Source of the DNA: Microbacterium sp.
GTDB taxonomy: Bacteria > Actinomycetota > Actinomycetes > Actinomycetales > Microbacteriaceae
DNA: 64,000 nt
Direction of reading: 5' to 3'
Assembly (NCBI RefSeq): GCF_026393345.1
Contig: NZ_JAPLAI010000011.1
Coordinates: 1 to 64,000, forward strand
Position 1 is the stretch's first letter. Every line of letters begins with the position of its first letter. This document shows, piece after piece, positions 1 to 11,820 of this stretch. The notes under the pieces are model-generated. The model searched no databases, was not told the origin of the DNA, and saw only the letters and a list, made by a program, of their open reading frames with translations. The translations under genes and the position numbers were made by a program.

Positions 1-1176
1 GTCGGAGATGTGCGCGAGCCAGACCATGTCGGCGTCGACGGACTTACCGTCGGTCTTGCCGCCGGCCATCCGCTCCTTGTACTTCCAGTGCGCGGCCACA
101 CCGTACTCGGCCTGCTGGTGCATCTCGTTGGTGCGGATCTGGATCTCCACCGTGCGGCCGCTGGGGCCGATGACGGTGGTGTGCAGCGACTGGTACAGGT
201 TGAACTTGGGGGTGGCGATGTAGTCCTTGAACCGGCCGGGCAGCGGCGTCCAGCGGGCATGGATCGAGCCGAGCACGGCGTAGCAGTCGCGGACCGTGCC
301 AACGATGACGCGGATGCCGATGAGGTCGTAGATGTCGTCGAACTCGCGGCCTCGCACGACCATCTTCTGGTACACGGAGTACAGCTGCTTGGGGCGGCCC
401 ACGACCCGGCCGCGGATGCGGAGCTCCCGCAGATCCGCCTCGACCGAGTCGATGACGTTCTGCACGTACTCCTCGCGCTGTGGCGTGCGCTGCTTGACGA
501 GGCTTTCGATCTCGGCGTACAGCTTCGGGTGCAGCACGGCGAAGGACAGATCCTCCAGCTCGGACTTGATCGCCTGGATACCGAGGCGGTGCGCGAGCGG
601 CGCGTAGATCTCGAGGGTCTCGGTGGCTTTCTTCGCGGCCTTCTCGGTCGGCACGAAGCCCCAGGTGCGGGCGTTGTGCAACCGGTCGGCGAGCTTGATC
701 ACGAGCACGCGGATGTCGCGCGACATCGCGACGATCATTTTCCGCACCGTCTCGGCCTGCGCGGCGTCGCCGTACTTCACCTTGTCGAGCTTGGTGACGC
801 CGTCGACGAGCATCGCGACCTCGTCGCCGAACTCCGCGGTCAGCTCGGCGAGTTCGTAGCCGGTGTCCTCGACGGTGTCGTGCAGGAGTGCTGCGGCGAT
901 GGCCTTCGGGCCGAGGCCCAGATCGGCGAGGATCTGCGCGACCGCGAGCGGGTGCGTGATGTACGGCTCACCGCTTTGCCGCTTCTGGCCGCGGTGCGCC
1001 TTCTCGGCGACCGCGTACGCGCGCTCGATGATCGTGAGGTCGCCGCGCGGGTGGTGCGTGCGGACCGTGCGGATCAGCTGGTCGAGGTCGTCACGGCGGA
1101 CCGCGCGGGTGAAGATCCGGGGAACCAGGCGCCGCAGACTCGACGACGGGGCGCCGGGAGGAGCGGTTTCGGTCAT
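1..1176 (-). CDS. relA: Bifunctional (p)ppGpp synthetase/hydrolase RelA/SpoT family (N-terminal part; gene runs off the left edge)
   Basis: Minus-strand translation from ATG at 1176: MTETAPPGAPSSSLRRLVPRIFTRAVRR...HRGQKRQSGEPYITHPLAVAQILADLGL...ALLHDTVEDT...KLADRLHNARTWG...; HD and RelA/SpoT motifs. Confidence 0.95.
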   Translation of the reverse strand, partial: MTETAPPGAPSSSLRRLVPRIFTRAVRRDDLDQLIRTVRTHHPRGDLTIIERAYAVAEKAHRGQKRQSGEPYITHPLAVAQILADLGLGPKAIAAALLHDTVEDTGYELAELTAEFGDEVAMLVDGVTKLDKVKYGDAAQAETVRKMIVAMSRDIRVLVIKLADRLHNARTWGFVPTEKAAKKATETLEIYAPLAHRLGIQAIKSELEDLSFAVLHPKLYAEIESLVKQRTPQREEYVQNVIDSVEADLRELRIRGRVVGRPKQLYSVYQKMVVRGREFDDIYDLIGIRVIVGTVRDCYAVLGSIHARWTPLPGRFKDYIATPKFNLYQSLHTTVIGPSGRTVEIQIRTNEMHQQAEYGVAAHWKYKERMAGGKTDGKSVDADMVWLAHISD

Positions 1177-1247
1177 ACGCCTGTCACCACCCTCTGCCGG
1201 ATCGCTTCATCCTATGCCCCGTACGACGCACCGGTTCCCGCGTTCGC

Positions 1248-2237
1248 TCAGGCCGGAATCTGGGCCTTGGCCCGCGCCGCCAGCACCCGGTCGTCCCGCG
1301 TCCGCACCGACTTCTCGTTCTCGCGGAAGAGCGAGTACAGCGGAGCCGCGACGAACAGCGTCGAGTAGGCCGCCACGATGGTCCCGACGAAGATCGACAG
1401 CGAGATATCCGTCAGGGTCTGCGCGCCAAGCGCGAACGCCCCGATGAAGAGGATGGCGCCGGTCGGCAGAACGGCGACGATCGTCGTGTTGATCGAGCGG
1501 ATCAGGGTCTGGTTCACCGCGAGGTTCACCGACTCACCGAACGTGCGCGCAGAGCTCTCGCCGTCGTCCCGGGTGTTCTCCCGAATCTTGTCGAAGACGA
1601 CGGTGGTGTCGTAGAGCGAGTAGGCGAGCACGGTGAGGAAGCCGATCACGGCCGCCGGCGAGATCGGGAACCCGCACAGCGCGTACACGCCGACCGTGAT
1701 GATGAGCACGTCGACAACGCCGATCATGGCGGCCGCAGACATCTTCCAGGTGCGGAAGTAGAGACCCAGGATGAGGAAGGTCAGCGCCAGGAAGATCGCG
1801 AGGCCCCACAGCGACTGCCGGGTGACATCGGCGCCCCAGACGGGCCCGATGAACGAGGCGGTGACCTCGTCGCTCTCGACGCCGTAGGTGTCGGCCAGCG
1901 CTCCGCGCACCGCCTGGGTGTCGTCGTTGCTCATCTGGTCGGTCTCGACGCGGACGCCGTCGGCACCGACGGTCGCGACCTTGACGGTGGCGCCCGGAAC
2001 GATGGACTGCACGGCGTCGGTGGCGAGTGCCTGATCCGGGTTGCTGAGTCCGGAGACGGTGAACTGCGATCCGCCCGTGAATTCGATCGACAGCTGGATC
2101 GGCTTGACCAGCGGAACCAGCGCCGAGGCGACGACGAGGACCGCGGCGATGATGAACCAGACGCGACGACGCCCCACAAAGGGGAACGAGGTCTTGCCGG
2201 TGTAGAGGTCGTTACCGACCTGACCCATCGTGCGCAT
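1248..2237 (-). CDS. secF: Protein translocase subunit SecF
   Basis: ORF 329 aa; IEFTGGSQF and multi-TM; follows secD. Confidence 0.96.
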   Translation of the reverse strand: MRTMGQVGNDLYTGKTSFPFVGRRRVWFIIAAVLVVASALVPLVKPIQLSIEFTGGSQFTVSGLSNPDQALATDAVQSIVPGATVKVATVGADGVRVETDQMSNDDTQAVRGALADTYGVESDEVTASFIGPVWGADVTRQSLWGLAIFLALTFLILGLYFRTWKMSAAAMIGVVDVLIITVGVYALCGFPISPAAVIGFLTVLAYSLYDTTVVFDKIRENTRDDGESSARTFGESVNLAVNQTLIRSINTTIVAVLPTGAILFIGAFALGAQTLTDISLSIFVGTIVAAYSTLFVAAPLYSLFRENEKSVRTRDDRVLAARAKAQIPA

Positions 2238-3955
2238 CAGTTGCCGGCCTCCTTCGTGTCGCGGGTGCCGGCATCGGATGCGGCGGCCTCAGCAGCCTTC
2301 CGTTCCGCGATGGTCTGCCGGCGGACCGCTTCGCCGCGGGAGCGAGAGGTGCGTCCGGGACGGGCAACGACCGGAGCCCGGAACTCCGCCCGACCGCGGT
2401 AGACCGCGCCGAGGGCGTTCGGGTCGAGACCGGAGAGCGGGTGACCGGAGCCGAAGAACCGGGTGCGGGCCAGCAGCTGCATCACCGGGTGGGTGAAGAG
2501 GATGAAGATGAGCACGTCGATCGCGGTGGTGAGACCCAGCGTGAACGCGAAGCCCTTCACCGTCGCATCCGCGAGGATGTAGAGCACCACGGCGGCGAGG
2601 ATGTTGATCGACTTCGAGATGTAGATCGTGCGCTTGGCGCGACCCCAGCCGTCCTCGACCGCGCCGGTGATCGACTTGCCGTCACGCAGCTCGTCCCGGA
2701 TTCGTTCGAAGTACACGATGAACGAGTCGGCGGTGAACCCGATCGTCACGATCAGACCCGCGACACCGGCGAGCGACAGGCGGAAGCCCATGCGCCAGCC
2801 GAGGATGCACAGCAGCAGGTAGGTGAGCACGCCCATCACCGCGAGCGACGCGATGATGACCGAACCGAGCGCGCGGTACACGAGGAGCGAGTACACGGCA
2901 ACGAGCGCGAGGCCGATGAGGCCGGCGATGAGGCCGATCTGCAACTGCTGCGAGCCGAGGGTCGCCGAGATCGTGTCGGAGCTCTGCACGCTGAAGCTGA
3001 GCGGCAGCGCGCCGTACTTGAGCTGGTCGGCGAGCGTCTGCGCGGTCGTCTGCGAGAAGGAGCCGGTGATCTGGGGCTTGCCGTCGGTGATGATCGCGTT
3101 CATCGACGGGGCGGAGAGCACATTGCCGTCGAGCACGAAGGCGAACTGGTTCTGCGGCGAGGTCAGGCCGTACAGGCGCTGGCTGATCGCGGTGAACGCA
3201 TCGGTGCCTTCAGAGTCGAAGACGATGTTGACGGCCCACTGGTTGTTCTGGCTGTTCAGGCCGGACGTGGCGTCCGAGATGGCCGAACCGTCGAGCTCGA
3301 CCGGACCGAGGATGTACTTCGCCGTACCGTCCGCCTCACACGTGATGAGAGGCTCGTCGGCGGGCTCGGATGCCGGGTCGTTCGACGCATCCGCGCAGTC
3401 GTAGGCGAGGAACTTCGCATACAGCGCATCCGTGATCCACGCCGGGTCGCTACCGCTGGTGGGGCTGGCGGTGGGAGTGGAGTTCAGCGTCGGTTCCGGA
3501 GTCGGGTAGGGCGTCTCCGTGCCGTCGTCGCCGACGAAAGTGCCGGTCACTTCGCCCGAGGCGTAGATGACCGCACGCAGCTGCAGCTGCGCGGAGGCCT
3601 CGATGCGCTGACGGGTCTCCTCGTCGGCCTCACCGGGGATCTGCACCACGATGTTGCGGCCGCCCTCGGTGGTGACCGATGCCTCACCGACGCCGGAGGC
3701 GTCGATGCGCTGGCGGATGATCGTGACCGCCTGGTCCAGCTGGTCACTGGTGGGGTCGGTGCCGTCGGGCGTCTCCGCCCCCAGGATGATCTGCGTGCCG
3801 CCCTGCAGGTCGAGCGCCAGCTCGGGGATCCACGAGCTCTTCTGGAACACGTGCACGCCCAGGGCGTTCACCCCGAAGAGCACAGCGACGATCGCCAGCA
3901 GACCGATCAGTGCCCGCCAGGCATGGCGGACGGGGCTTGATGTCGCCACGGACAC
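2237..3955 (-). CDS. secD: Protein translocase subunit SecD
   Basis: ORF 572 aa; LALDLQGGTQIILGA, C-terminal SecD/F TM domain. Confidence 0.96.
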   Translation of the reverse strand: MSVATSSPVRHAWRALIGLLAIVAVLFGVNALGVHVFQKSSWIPELALDLQGGTQIILGAETPDGTDPTSDQLDQAVTIIRQRIDASGVGEASVTTEGGRNIVVQIPGEADEETRQRIEASAQLQLRAVIYASGEVTGTFVGDDGTETPYPTPEPTLNSTPTASPTSGSDPAWITDALYAKFLAYDCADASNDPASEPADEPLITCEADGTAKYILGPVELDGSAISDATSGLNSQNNQWAVNIVFDSEGTDAFTAISQRLYGLTSPQNQFAFVLDGNVLSAPSMNAIITDGKPQITGSFSQTTAQTLADQLKYGALPLSFSVQSSDTISATLGSQQLQIGLIAGLIGLALVAVYSLLVYRALGSVIIASLAVMGVLTYLLLCILGWRMGFRLSLAGVAGLIVTIGFTADSFIVYFERIRDELRDGKSITGAVEDGWGRAKRTIYISKSINILAAVVLYILADATVKGFAFTLGLTTAIDVLIFILFTHPVMQLLARTRFFGSGHPLSGLDPNALGAVYRGRAEFRAPVVARPGRTSRSRGEAVRRQTIAERKAAEAAASDAGTRDTKEAGN

Positions 3956-3986
3956 TCAGCTTTCTCGTGGAAGAGACGGGGCGAAA

Positions 3987-4436
3987 TCAGGCGCTGGGCT
4001 TGGCCGGGTCTTCCGGCTCGTCCTTCGAGGCGGAGTAGCGCTTATCGTCGCTGATGGAGCTGACGTCACCGTCGGCGACGCCGGCGATGTACTCGGCCTC
4101 CGACGCCTCGGCCTCGATGAACTCGTCCTCGGTCACGACGCCCTCGGTGGGGTTCACGACGCGCAGGATCGCCTGGCTGTGGACCTTGATCTCCACACCC
4201 GGTGCGATCGCGACGACGGCCGGCTGGTCGAGATTCTCGGGGTCGAACTCGACGATGGTGCCGTACAGGCCGCCCTGCAACAGCACCTCGGCGCCGGGGA
4301 CGGTCTCGCGGGCCTTCTGCTCCTGCTCGGCCTTGGCCTTCTGCGTGCGCCGACGCGAGCTCCAGAACATGAAGACCAGCAGCAGCACCAGCAGGATGAT
4401 CAGGCCGTAATTGGCGAAGAAGTCGGCGAAGTCCAT
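3987..4436 (-). CDS. yajC: Preprotein translocase subunit YajC
   Basis: ORF 149 aa; single N-terminal TM then RRRTQKAKAEQ; adjacent to secD. Confidence 0.93.
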   Translation of the reverse strand: MDFADFFANYGLIILLVLLLVFMFWSSRRRTQKAKAEQEQKARETVPGAEVLLQGGLYGTIVEFDPENLDQPAVVAIAPGVEIKVHSQAILRVVNPTEGVVTEDEFIEAEASEAEYIAGVADGDVSSISDDKRYSASKDEPEDPAKPSA

Positions 4437-4513
4437 GGGGTGCGGGGCCTTTCGGGTGCGGCGCGCGTCAGAGCGCAGCCGGAAAAGTGAGTCGAGGCGA
4501 AAGCCTCCAGTGA

Positions 4514-5533
4514 TTATAGGTCATCGAATCGGAATGCCCCGTCCGGATGCGGCACCCCGAGGTGGGCGTATGCCTCCGGCGTCGCGACGCGGCCGCGGGG
4601 CGTGCGCCCCATGAACCCGATCCGTACGAGATAGGGCTCCACGACCGATTCGATGGTGTCGGCTTCCTCCCCCACTGCCACCGACAGGGTGCCGAGGCCC
4701 ACCGGGCCGCCACGGAAGCGACGAACGAGCATCTCGAGGACGGCGCGGTCCAGCCGATCGAGACCGATCCGGTCCACGTCGTACAACTCCAGCGCCGCAT
4801 CCACCGATGCGATGTCGGCTTCGCGTCCGCGGACCAGCAGGAAGTCCCGCACCCGGCGCAGCAGCCGGTTGGCGATGCGGGGTGTACCGCGAGAACGGCG
4901 GGCGATCTCAGTCTGGGCCTCCGTCGGCAGGTCGACGCCGAGCATCACTGCCGAGCGGGCGATGACCTGCTGCAGTTCGTGCGGCTCGTAGTACTCCAGG
5001 TGGGCGGTGAATCCGAACCGGTCACGCAGCGGGTTCGGGAGGAGCCCGGAGCGCGTGGTCGCACCCACGAGCGTGAAGGGCGCGAGATCGAGCGGGATGC
5101 TCGTGGCCCCGGCGCCCTTGCCGACCATGATGTCGATCCGGAAGTCCTCCATCGCGAGGTACAGCATCTCTTCGGCGGAGCGCGCCATGCGGTGCACCTC
5201 GTCGACGAAGAGCACTTCGCCCGGGGTGAGGCTCGACAGCAGCGCGGCGAGGTCGCCCGCGTGCTGGATGGCGGGGCCGCTCGACATCCGCAGCGGCCTC
5301 CCGCTCTCGTGCGCGACGATCATCGCCAGGGTGGTTTTGCCGAGTCCGGGCGGGCCGGACAACAGGATGTGGTCGGGTGAGCGCTGCTGCATCCGCGCGG
5401 CGTCGAGCAACAGCTGCAGCTGACCGCGCACCTTCTGCTGGCCGACGAACTCGGACAGCGACTGCGGGCGCAGCGCCCCTTCGATCGCGAGTTCGGACTC
5501 GTCGACGGGCTCCGGGTCGCGCAGGTCATCCAC
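4514..5533 (-). CDS. ruvB: Holliday junction branch migration DNA helicase RuvB
   Basis: [53 protein letters not shown] start chosen at 5533. Confidence 0.96.
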   Translation of the reverse strand: MDDLRDPEPVDESELAIEGALRPQSLSEFVGQQKVRGQLQLLLDAARMQQRSPDHILLSGPPGLGKTTLAMIVAHESGRPLRMSSGPAIQHAGDLAALLSSLTPGEVLFVDEVHRMARSAEEMLYLAMEDFRIDIMVGKGAGATSIPLDLAPFTLVGATTRSGLLPNPLRDRFGFTAHLEYYEPHELQQVIARSAVMLGVDLPTEAQTEIARRSRGTPRIANRLLRRVRDFLLVRGREADIASVDAALELYDVDRIGLDRLDRAVLEMLVRRFRGGPVGLGTLSVAVGEEADTIESVVEPYLVRIGFMGRTPRGRVATPEAYAHLGVPHPDGAFRFDDL

Positions 5534-6143
5534 GGCCGGCCTCCGCCCGTGCGGGTCCGAGGTGCGCGAGCGCGCGGCGCAGCAGACCGGAGACCGTGTG
5601 CTCGGCGACAGGCGCGTCCGCGGCGACGGCGGTGACCGCCTCGGCGGCCACGCGTTCGGGCCAGCCGAGTCCCACAAGCGCCTGGACGACCTGCGCGTCC
5701 AGCGTCGCGGTGGCGACCGGCGTGGTGCCGCCGGTGCTGACGGTGACGTCGAGCTTGCCGGCGAGCTGCACCACGATGAGCTTGGCCGTCTTCGGACCGA
5801 TGCCCGACACCCGCCGGAACGGGGCGTCGTCTTCGGCGGTGACGGCCGCCGCGATCTGGGAGACGCTGAGCGAAGCCAGGACGCCGATCGCCGACTTGGG
5901 GCCGACGCCGGAGACGGCGACGAGCGCCGTGAACACGCCCAGCTCCTCGCGGGAGGGGAAGCCGACCAGCGACATGGCGTCCTCGCGGACGATGAGGTGC
6001 GTGTGCAGGTGCAGTTCGTCGCCCAGGTGCGCGCCGCGGGCGACGTCGGGGGTGACGGCCACGAGGTATCCGACGCCGGCGACGTCCAGCACGACGGAGT
6101 CGGGGCCGGTGTGCGCAACGGTGCCGCGCAGGGATGCGATCAT
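5526..6143 (-). CDS. ruvA: Holliday junction branch migration protein RuvA
   Basis: [28 protein letters not shown]; overlaps ruvB start. Confidence 0.95.
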   Translation of the reverse strand: MIASLRGTVAHTGPDSVVLDVAGVGYLVAVTPDVARGAHLGDELHLHTHLIVREDAMSLVGFPSREELGVFTALVAVSGVGPKSAIGVLASLSVSQIAAAVTAEDDAPFRRVSGIGPKTAKLIVVQLAGKLDVTVSTGGTTPVATATLDAQVVQALVGLGWPERVAAEAVTAVAADAPVAEHTVSGLLRRALAHLGPARAEAGRG

Positions 6144-6187
6144 GCTCCGAGCCTAACCGGGTTCGCAGATATGTTCGATCGACACGC

Positions 6188-6754
6188 TCAGCGTCGCACC
6201 GATCGTTCCGCATCCCGCCAGGCGCGCTGTGCGGGGGTCAGCGTCTCCACGCCGTCGGCCCGACCACTCGGTCCCGACCGCCATGCGTGACACAGGGCCA
6301 GCGCCAGCGCGTCCGCCGCATCCGCGGGCTGCGGCAGCTCGGCGAGGCGCAGGATGCGCGCCACCATGGTCTGCACCTGCAGCTTCTCGGCCGAGCCGTA
6401 GCCGGTGACCGCCGCCTTGACCTCGCTGGGGGTATGGGTGGCGGCGCTCATGCCGTGCTCGGCGGCGAGAAGGAGCGCGATGCCGCTCGCCTGCGCCGTG
6501 CCCATCACGGTGCTGCGGTTCTGCTGCGCGAACACCCGTTCCACGGCCATCACATGCGGCTCGTGGATGCGGATGGCGTCGCGGATGCCCGCGGCGATGG
6601 TCTTCAGCCGTTCGGCGATCGGGGCATCGGGTGCGGAGCGCACCACGCCCACGTAGACGAGGCTCGCGGAGCGGTCGGGACGCACATCCACGATGCCGAC
6701 ACCGCACCGGGTCAGGCCGGGGTCGATGCCGATCACGCGCAGCGGGGAGGTCAC
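6188..6754 (-). CDS. ruvC: Crossover junction endodeoxyribonuclease RuvC
   Basis: [41 protein letters not shown]. Confidence 0.96.
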   Translation of the reverse strand: MTSPLRVIGIDPGLTRCGVGIVDVRPDRSASLVYVGVVRSAPDAPIAERLKTIAAGIRDAIRIHEPHVMAVERVFAQQNRSTVMGTAQASGIALLLAAEHGMSAATHTPSEVKAAVTGYGSAEKLQVQTMVARILRLAELPQPADAADALALALCHAWRSGPSGRADGVETLTPAQRAWRDAERSVRR

Positions 6755-6815
6755 TCCCCCACGCTACGACCGCCCCGGACGACGGGAGCGCAGGCGCGCC
6801 CGCCGTCCGCGCGGG

Positions 6816-7574
6816 TCACTCGTCGTTCTCGAGCTCCGCCTGCACTTCGGGCGTCAGATCGAAGTTGCTGTAGACGTTCTGCACGTCGTCGCTGTCCTCG
6901 AGCGCGTCGATGATGCGGAAGATCTTCCGCGCGGTCTCCGCGTCGACCTCGACCTTGAGGTTCGGGACGAACTCGACGTCCGCCGACTCGTACTCGATCC
7001 CCGCGTCGACCAGCGCGCTGCGAACGGCGACCAGTTCGGAGGCCTCGGTGATGACCGCGAAGCCGTCGCCGTGCGGCTCGACCTCTTCCGCCCCCGCTTC
7101 GAGGGCCGCCATCATGACGTCGTCCTCGGTGGTGCCCTCGCTCGAGACGACCACGACGCCCTTGCGGGTGAAGTTGTACGCCACGCTGCCCGGGTCGGCA
7201 AGCGTGCCGCCGTTGCGGCTGAGCGCCGTGCGCACCTCGGCCGCGGCGCGGTTCTTGTTGTCGGTCAAACACTCGATCATGAGGGCGACACCGTTGGGTC
7301 CGTAGCCCTCGTACATGATCGAGGTGTACTCGACGGCCTCGCCGCCGATGCCCGCACCCCGCTTCACGGCGCGATCGATGTTGTCCTTGGGGACCGACGT
7401 CTTGCGTGCCTTCAGGACGGCGTCGAACAGTGTCGGGTTGCCGGCCATGTCCGCGCCGCCGAGCTTGGCCGCGACCTCGATGTTCTTGATGAGCTTGGCC
7501 CACGACTTGGCACGACGGGAGTCGATGACAGCCTTCTTGTGCTTGGTGGTGGCCCACTTGGAATGACCGGACAT
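6816..7574 (-). CDS. YebC/PmpR family regulator
   Basis: [37 protein letters not shown] signature. Confidence 0.96.
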   Translation of the reverse strand: MSGHSKWATTKHKKAVIDSRRAKSWAKLIKNIEVAAKLGGADMAGNPTLFDAVLKARKTSVPKDNIDRAVKRGAGIGGEAVEYTSIMYEGYGPNGVALMIECLTDNKNRAAAEVRTALSRNGGTLADPGSVAYNFTRKGVVVVSSEGTTEDDVMMAALEAGAEEVEPHGDGFAVITEASELVAVRSALVDAGIEYESADVEFVPNLKVEVDAETARKIFRIIDALEDSDDVQNVYSNFDLTPEVQAELENDE

Positions 7575-7676
7575 CGGCAGTGCCTCCTCGGTAGATCGCG
7601 GTCCAGTTTATGGGAGTCGCGGCATCGGCACACGTCCACCCTTGTCGCACCCCGGTGCCGGTGCGACACTGAGCGC

Positions 7677-9086
7677 ATGTCAGAGCGCTCCCGCGCGCTC
7701 GATGCCGCGCACCGAGCCGCATCCGATTTCCTTGCCTCGCTACCCGATCGACCGGTGTGGCCGCGCGCGTCGCTGGACGATATGCGGGACACGTTCGGCG
7801 GCCCGCTGCCGGACGCGGGCGAAGATGCCGAGGCCGTCGTGACCCGACTCGCCACGGACGCCGACCCGGGTCTGGTCGCGATCCCCGGCGGCCGCTTCTT
7901 CGGGTTCGTGATCGGCGGCACCCTGCCTGCCGCCCTCGCCGCGGACTGGCTGGTGTCGGCGTGGGACCAGAATGCCGGATCGAGCACCATGACGACCGCC
8001 GCGGTCGCCCTGGAGCGGGTCGCTGGCGAATGGATCCTCGACCTGCTCGGCCTCCCCGCCACCGCCTCGGTCGGCTTCGTCACCGGGGCGCAGATGTCGA
8101 ACTACGTGTGCCTGGCCGCGGCCCGTCGGGCGGTGCTGGAGCGGCTCGGCTGGGATCTGCTGCGCCGGGGCGCGCGCGAGGCGCCGCCCCTGACGATCGT
8201 CGTGGGCCGCCACCGGCACGGGTCGGTGGACCGGGCACTGCGCTTTCTCGGGATCGGCATCGACGAGATCACCGTGGTGGAGACGGACGGGGAGGGACGG
8301 ATGCTGCCCGACGCCCTCCGCGCGACCCTCCGCACTATCGCTCCGGGTCACGCGATCGTCTGCCTGCAGGCGGGTGAGGTCCACACCGGCGCGTTCGATC
8401 GGTTCGCGCAGCTCATCCCGGTGGCTCGCGAGCACGGTGCCTGGGTACACGTGGACGGTGCGTTCGGTCTGTGGGCCGCCGCATCCCCCGGCCTTCGTCA
8501 TCTGGTCGACGGCGCCGAGGGCGCGGACTCGTGGACCACGGATGCGCACAAGACGCTCAACGTCCCGTACGACTGCGGGATGGCTATCGTCCGGGATCCG
8601 GCGGATTCCGTCGCGATGTTCCGCGCCGGCGGCGACTACCTTATGTACGCGAGCCACGACCCGTGGGACGTGGGACCGGAGCTGTCCCGTCGTGCCCGCG
8701 GGGTGCCGGTGTGGGCGGCGCTGCGGAGCCTTGGCCGCACGGGGGTGTCCGAGCTCATCGGGCGGCTGCATGCGAACGCCGTGGACATGGCAGAGGGCCT
8801 CCGGCGGATCGACGGCGTCCGCGTCGTCAACGACGTCGACTACACGCAGGTGATGTTCCGGCTGCACGAGGACGAGGCGACCCGCGCTCTCGGCGAAGCG
8901 ATCCTCCGCGATGGCACCGCCGCCCTCACCGGTGCGGAGTGGGACGGGCATGCGGTGCTCCGCTGCTCGATGTCGTCGTGGGTGACGGACAGCGACGACA
9001 TCGCCCTGACCCTCACCGCGTTCGGGCGCCTCGTCAGCCGCGTACGGACTCCAGGAACAGTCGGTGGAAGCGGTACTCCCCGGTGA
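7677..9086 (+). CDS. PLP-dependent decarboxylase/aminotransferase-like protein (group II decarboxylase fold)
   Basis: [29 protein letters not shown]...[11 protein letters not shown]...[18 protein letters not shown] (PLP-lysine region). Confidence 0.85.
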   Translation: MSERSRALDAAHRAASDFLASLPDRPVWPRASLDDMRDTFGGPLPDAGEDAEAVVTRLATDADPGLVAIPGGRFFGFVIGGTLPAALAADWLVSAWDQNAGSSTMTTAAVALERVAGEWILDLLGLPATASVGFVTGAQMSNYVCLAAARRAVLERLGWDLLRRGAREAPPLTIVVGRHRHGSVDRALRFLGIGIDEITVVETDGEGRMLPDALRATLRTIAPGHAIVCLQAGEVHTGAFDRFAQLIPVAREHGAWVHVDGAFGLWAAASPGLRHLVDGAEGADSWTTDAHKTLNVPYDCGMAIVRDPADSVAMFRAGGDYLMYASHDPWDVGPELSRRARGVPVWAALRSLGRTGVSELIGRLHANAVDMAEGLRRIDGVRVVNDVDYTQVMFRLHEDEATRALGEAILRDGTAALTGAEWDGHAVLRCSMSSWVTDSDDIALTLTAFGRLVSRVRTPGTVGGSGTPR

Positions 9087-9648
9087 CCTCCGGGTGGAAC
9101 GAGGTGCCGAGCAGGTTCCCCTGACGCACCGCCACCACACGGCCGTCGGGGAGCGCGGCGAGCGGTTCGACCGCCGCACCCACCGTCTCCACCACAGGGG
9201 CGCGGATGAACACCGCGTGCACCGGCGGGGCGCCGAGCACGGGCACCTCGAGGTCGGTCTCGAACGAGTCGACCTGACTCCCGAAGGCATTCCGGCGCAC
9301 CGTGACATCGAGCCCGCCGAAGCTCTGCTGCCCCGAGATGGCATCCGTGATCCGGTCGGCGAGGAGGATCAGCCCCGCGCAGGTGCCGTAGACCGGGAGC
9401 CCGCCGGCGATCGCATCCCGCAGCGGTTCCTGCATCCCGAACGCACGGGCGAGCTTGTCGATGACGCTCGACTCCCCGCCCGGGATCACGAGGCCATCGA
9501 CCGCCGCGAGTTCCTCCGGCCGTCGGACGAGACTCACCTCGGCGCCGAGGGAGGTCAGCACCTGGGCGTGCTCGCGCACGTCGCCCTGCAGGGCGAGGAC
9601 GCCGACGCGCCGCCGCCCTGCAGCGATGCCTGTGGTCTTACCAGCCAC
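9034..9648 (-). CDS. pdxT: Pyridoxal 5'-phosphate synthase glutaminase subunit PdxT
   Basis: [19 protein letters not shown]...[18 protein letters not shown]...[12 protein letters not shown]; probable GTG start at 9648. Confidence 0.94.
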   Translation of the reverse strand: MAGKTTGIAAGRRRVGVLALQGDVREHAQVLTSLGAEVSLVRRPEELAAVDGLVIPGGESSVIDKLARAFGMQEPLRDAIAGGLPVYGTCAGLILLADRITDAISGQQSFGGLDVTVRRNAFGSQVDSFETDLEVPVLGAPPVHAVFIRAPVVETVGAAVEPLAALPDGRVVAVRQGNLLGTSFHPEVTGEYRFHRLFLESVRG

Positions 9649-10395
9649 GTTCGGCGAGGCGGTGCGGCGCCGGCAGGTCGGCGACATTGATGCCGACCAT
9701 GGCTTCGCCGAGGCCCCGGGACACTTCCGCGACCACCTTCGGGTCGTCGAAGAAGGTCGTGGCCTTCACGATCGCCGCAGCGCGCGCCGCCGGGTCGCCG
9801 CTCTTGAAGATGCCGGAGCCCACGAACACGCCGTCGGCGCCGAGCTGCATCATCATGGCCGCATCCGCGGGGGTCGCGACACCGCCGGCGACGAAGAGGA
9901 CGACGGGGAGCGTGCCGGTCTCGGCGACCTCGGCGACGAGGTCGTAGGGCGCCTGCAGCTCCTTCGCGGCGACGAAGTGATGCGCCGGAGCGCTTCGCCG
10001 AGGTTCGTGGCACCGCAGACGAACGGCACCGTGAAGCCCCACTTGTCGATGTGGTTGACGTAGTCGGCGGGCGAGAGCACCTCGGACTCGTCGATGTAGT
10101 CGACACCGAGCTCCTGCAGGATCTGCGCCTCGACGAAGTGCCCGATGCGGGCCTTCGCCATGACGGGGATCGAGACGGCCTCGATGATGCTGTCGATCAT
10201 GTCGGGGTCGCTCATGCGCGAGACGCCGCCCTGCGCCCGGATGTCGGCCGGCACGCGTTCGAGCGCCATGACGGCGACCGCTCCCGCATCCTCCGCGATC
10301 TTCGCCTGGTCGGCGGTGACGACGTCCATGATGACGCCGCCCTTGAGCATGTCTGCGAGACCGCGCTTGACGCGACCCGTACCTGTCGTGGACAC
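9638..10395 (-). pseudogene. pdxS: Pyridoxal 5'-phosphate synthase subunit PdxS, disrupted by an internal out-of-frame deletion (or assembly error)
   Basis: N-terminal part ([26 protein letters not shown]...[16 protein letters not shown]) is in one frame; C-terminal part ([32 protein letters not shown]...) is in another; about 40 codons expected between them are absent near 9980-9995. Confidence 0.88.
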
Positions 10396-10482
10396 GAGAA
10401 CTCCCTCTCGGCGCACCCCTGGCGCCGTCATGGTTTGACCTATGCCAGAAAATACCATGGCCTGAGTTGTAATGTGGACTGC

Positions 10483-11820
10483 GTGAACAGCGGTGACGTG
10501 GACGAGGCGATCTCGGGCACCTCCGCCGCCGAGATCGCCGACAGTGTCCGCTCGCTCGTCGACAATGGGCGCCTCTCCGCCGGCGAACCGCTCCCTCCGG
10601 TGCGTGCGCTCGCCGACCGCCTCGGCGTGAACCGCAACACGGTGGTCGCCGCGTACCGGCTGCTCGGTCAGGCCGGCACCGTGGTCACGCTCGGGCGTGG
10701 CGGCACGCGCGTCGCCGCACCGGTGCCGCTTGCGGCCGAGGGCTACGCGCAGGACAGCGTGCTGCGCGACGTCGGAGACGGCAACCCCGATCCCTCCCTC
10801 ATCCCTGATCTGTCCGCTGCCCTCACCTCCCTCGCGGGCCGGCCGGTGCTCTATGGCGAGCCCGTCATCGACCCCGAGCTGGAGCAGTGGGCGCGGGGCT
10901 GGGTCTCCCCCGATGTGCCCGATCCGGATGCGGTTCGCTTGACGATCACGGGTGGCGCGGTGGACGCGATGGAGCGGCTCCTCGCGCAGGCCCTGGTGCG
11001 CGACGACGCCGTGGCCCTCGAGGACCCGTGCTTCCTCTCCGCCATGCGCACGGTGCGGCTGGGTGGTTATCGCCCGGTGCCGATCCCGGTGGACGAGGAG
11101 GGCATGACCGTGGCGGGGCTCCGGACAGCCCTCGCCCAGGGGGTGCGGGCCGTCATCTGCACGCCGCGGGCCCAGAACCCGACGGGCGTCAGCCTCACCC
11201 AGAGGCGGGCGGCGGAACTGCGCGCGGTCCTCGCCGATCACCCGTACGTGCTCGTGATCGCGGACGACCACTATTCGCTCCTCACCCGTCGCCCGTACCA
11301 CTCGATCATCGGGCCGGGTCATCGACGCTTTGCATTGATCCGTTCGGTGTCGAAGTTCCTGGGTCCCGACATGTGCCTCGCCGTGACCGCCACCGACCCG
11401 GAGACCGCCGACCGGTTGGCGATGCACTTCAGCCCCGGGAGCAGCTGGGTGAGCCACCTGCTGCAGCGGCTCACCGTGGCCCTCGTCACCGACCCCGAGG
11501 TGATGGCCGCGGTGGACCGCGCCGGTGAGCACTATCTGGCACGGAACACCGCCTTCGCCGAGCGTCTCACCGCCCACGGCGTCCCCTGCACGGCGGGCGA
11601 CGGGCTCAGCCTCTGGGTCGATGTGGATGCGCCGTCGCGCGCCGTCGCCGAGCAGCTCATGCGCCGCGGCTGGCTCGCCCGCCCGGGCGACGAGTTCATC
11701 CTCGCCGACACCGGTGCCGCACGCCGCCTCCGTCTCACCGTCCACACCCTGTCGGATGCGGACGCCGACCGGCTGGCCGCCGATGTCGCCGCGGCCGTCC
11801 GTGCGACCGCATCCCGCTGA
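10483..11820 (+). CDS. MocR/PdxR-type transcriptional regulator (GntR wHTH plus aminotransferase domain)
   Basis: [45 protein letters not shown] then aminotransferase fold; GTG start at 10483; divergent from pdxS. Confidence 0.9.
   Translation: MNSGDVDEAISGTSAAEIADSVRSLVDNGRLSAGEPLPPVRALADRLGVNRNTVVAAYRLLGQAGTVVTLGRGGTRVAAPVPLAAEGYAQDSVLRDVGDGNPDPSLIPDLSAALTSLAGRPVLYGEPVIDPELEQWARGWVSPDVPDPDAVRLTITGGAVDAMERLLAQALVRDDAVALEDPCFLSAMRTVRLGGYRPVPIPVDEEGMTVAGLRTALAQGVRAVICTPRAQNPTGVSLTQRRAAELRAVLADHPYVLVIADDHYSLLTRRPYHSIIGPGHRRFALIRSVSKFLGPDMCLAVTATDPETADRLAMHFSPGSSWVSHLLQRLTVALVTDPEVMAAVDRAGEHYLARNTAFAERLTAHGVPCTAGDGLSLWVDVDAPSRAVAEQLMRRGWLARPGDEFILADTGAARRLRLTVHTLSDADADRLAADVAAAVRATASR

Noticed and set aside
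10-1368. 452-aa + strand ORF antisense to relA (and many similar long ORFs, e.g. 2441-3940, 13928-16150, 22806-24311, 36166-38379)
   Set aside because: Mirror-frame ORFs typical of high-GC DNA; composition is rich in R/D/G/V/H and the opposite strand holds the recognisable conserved protein.
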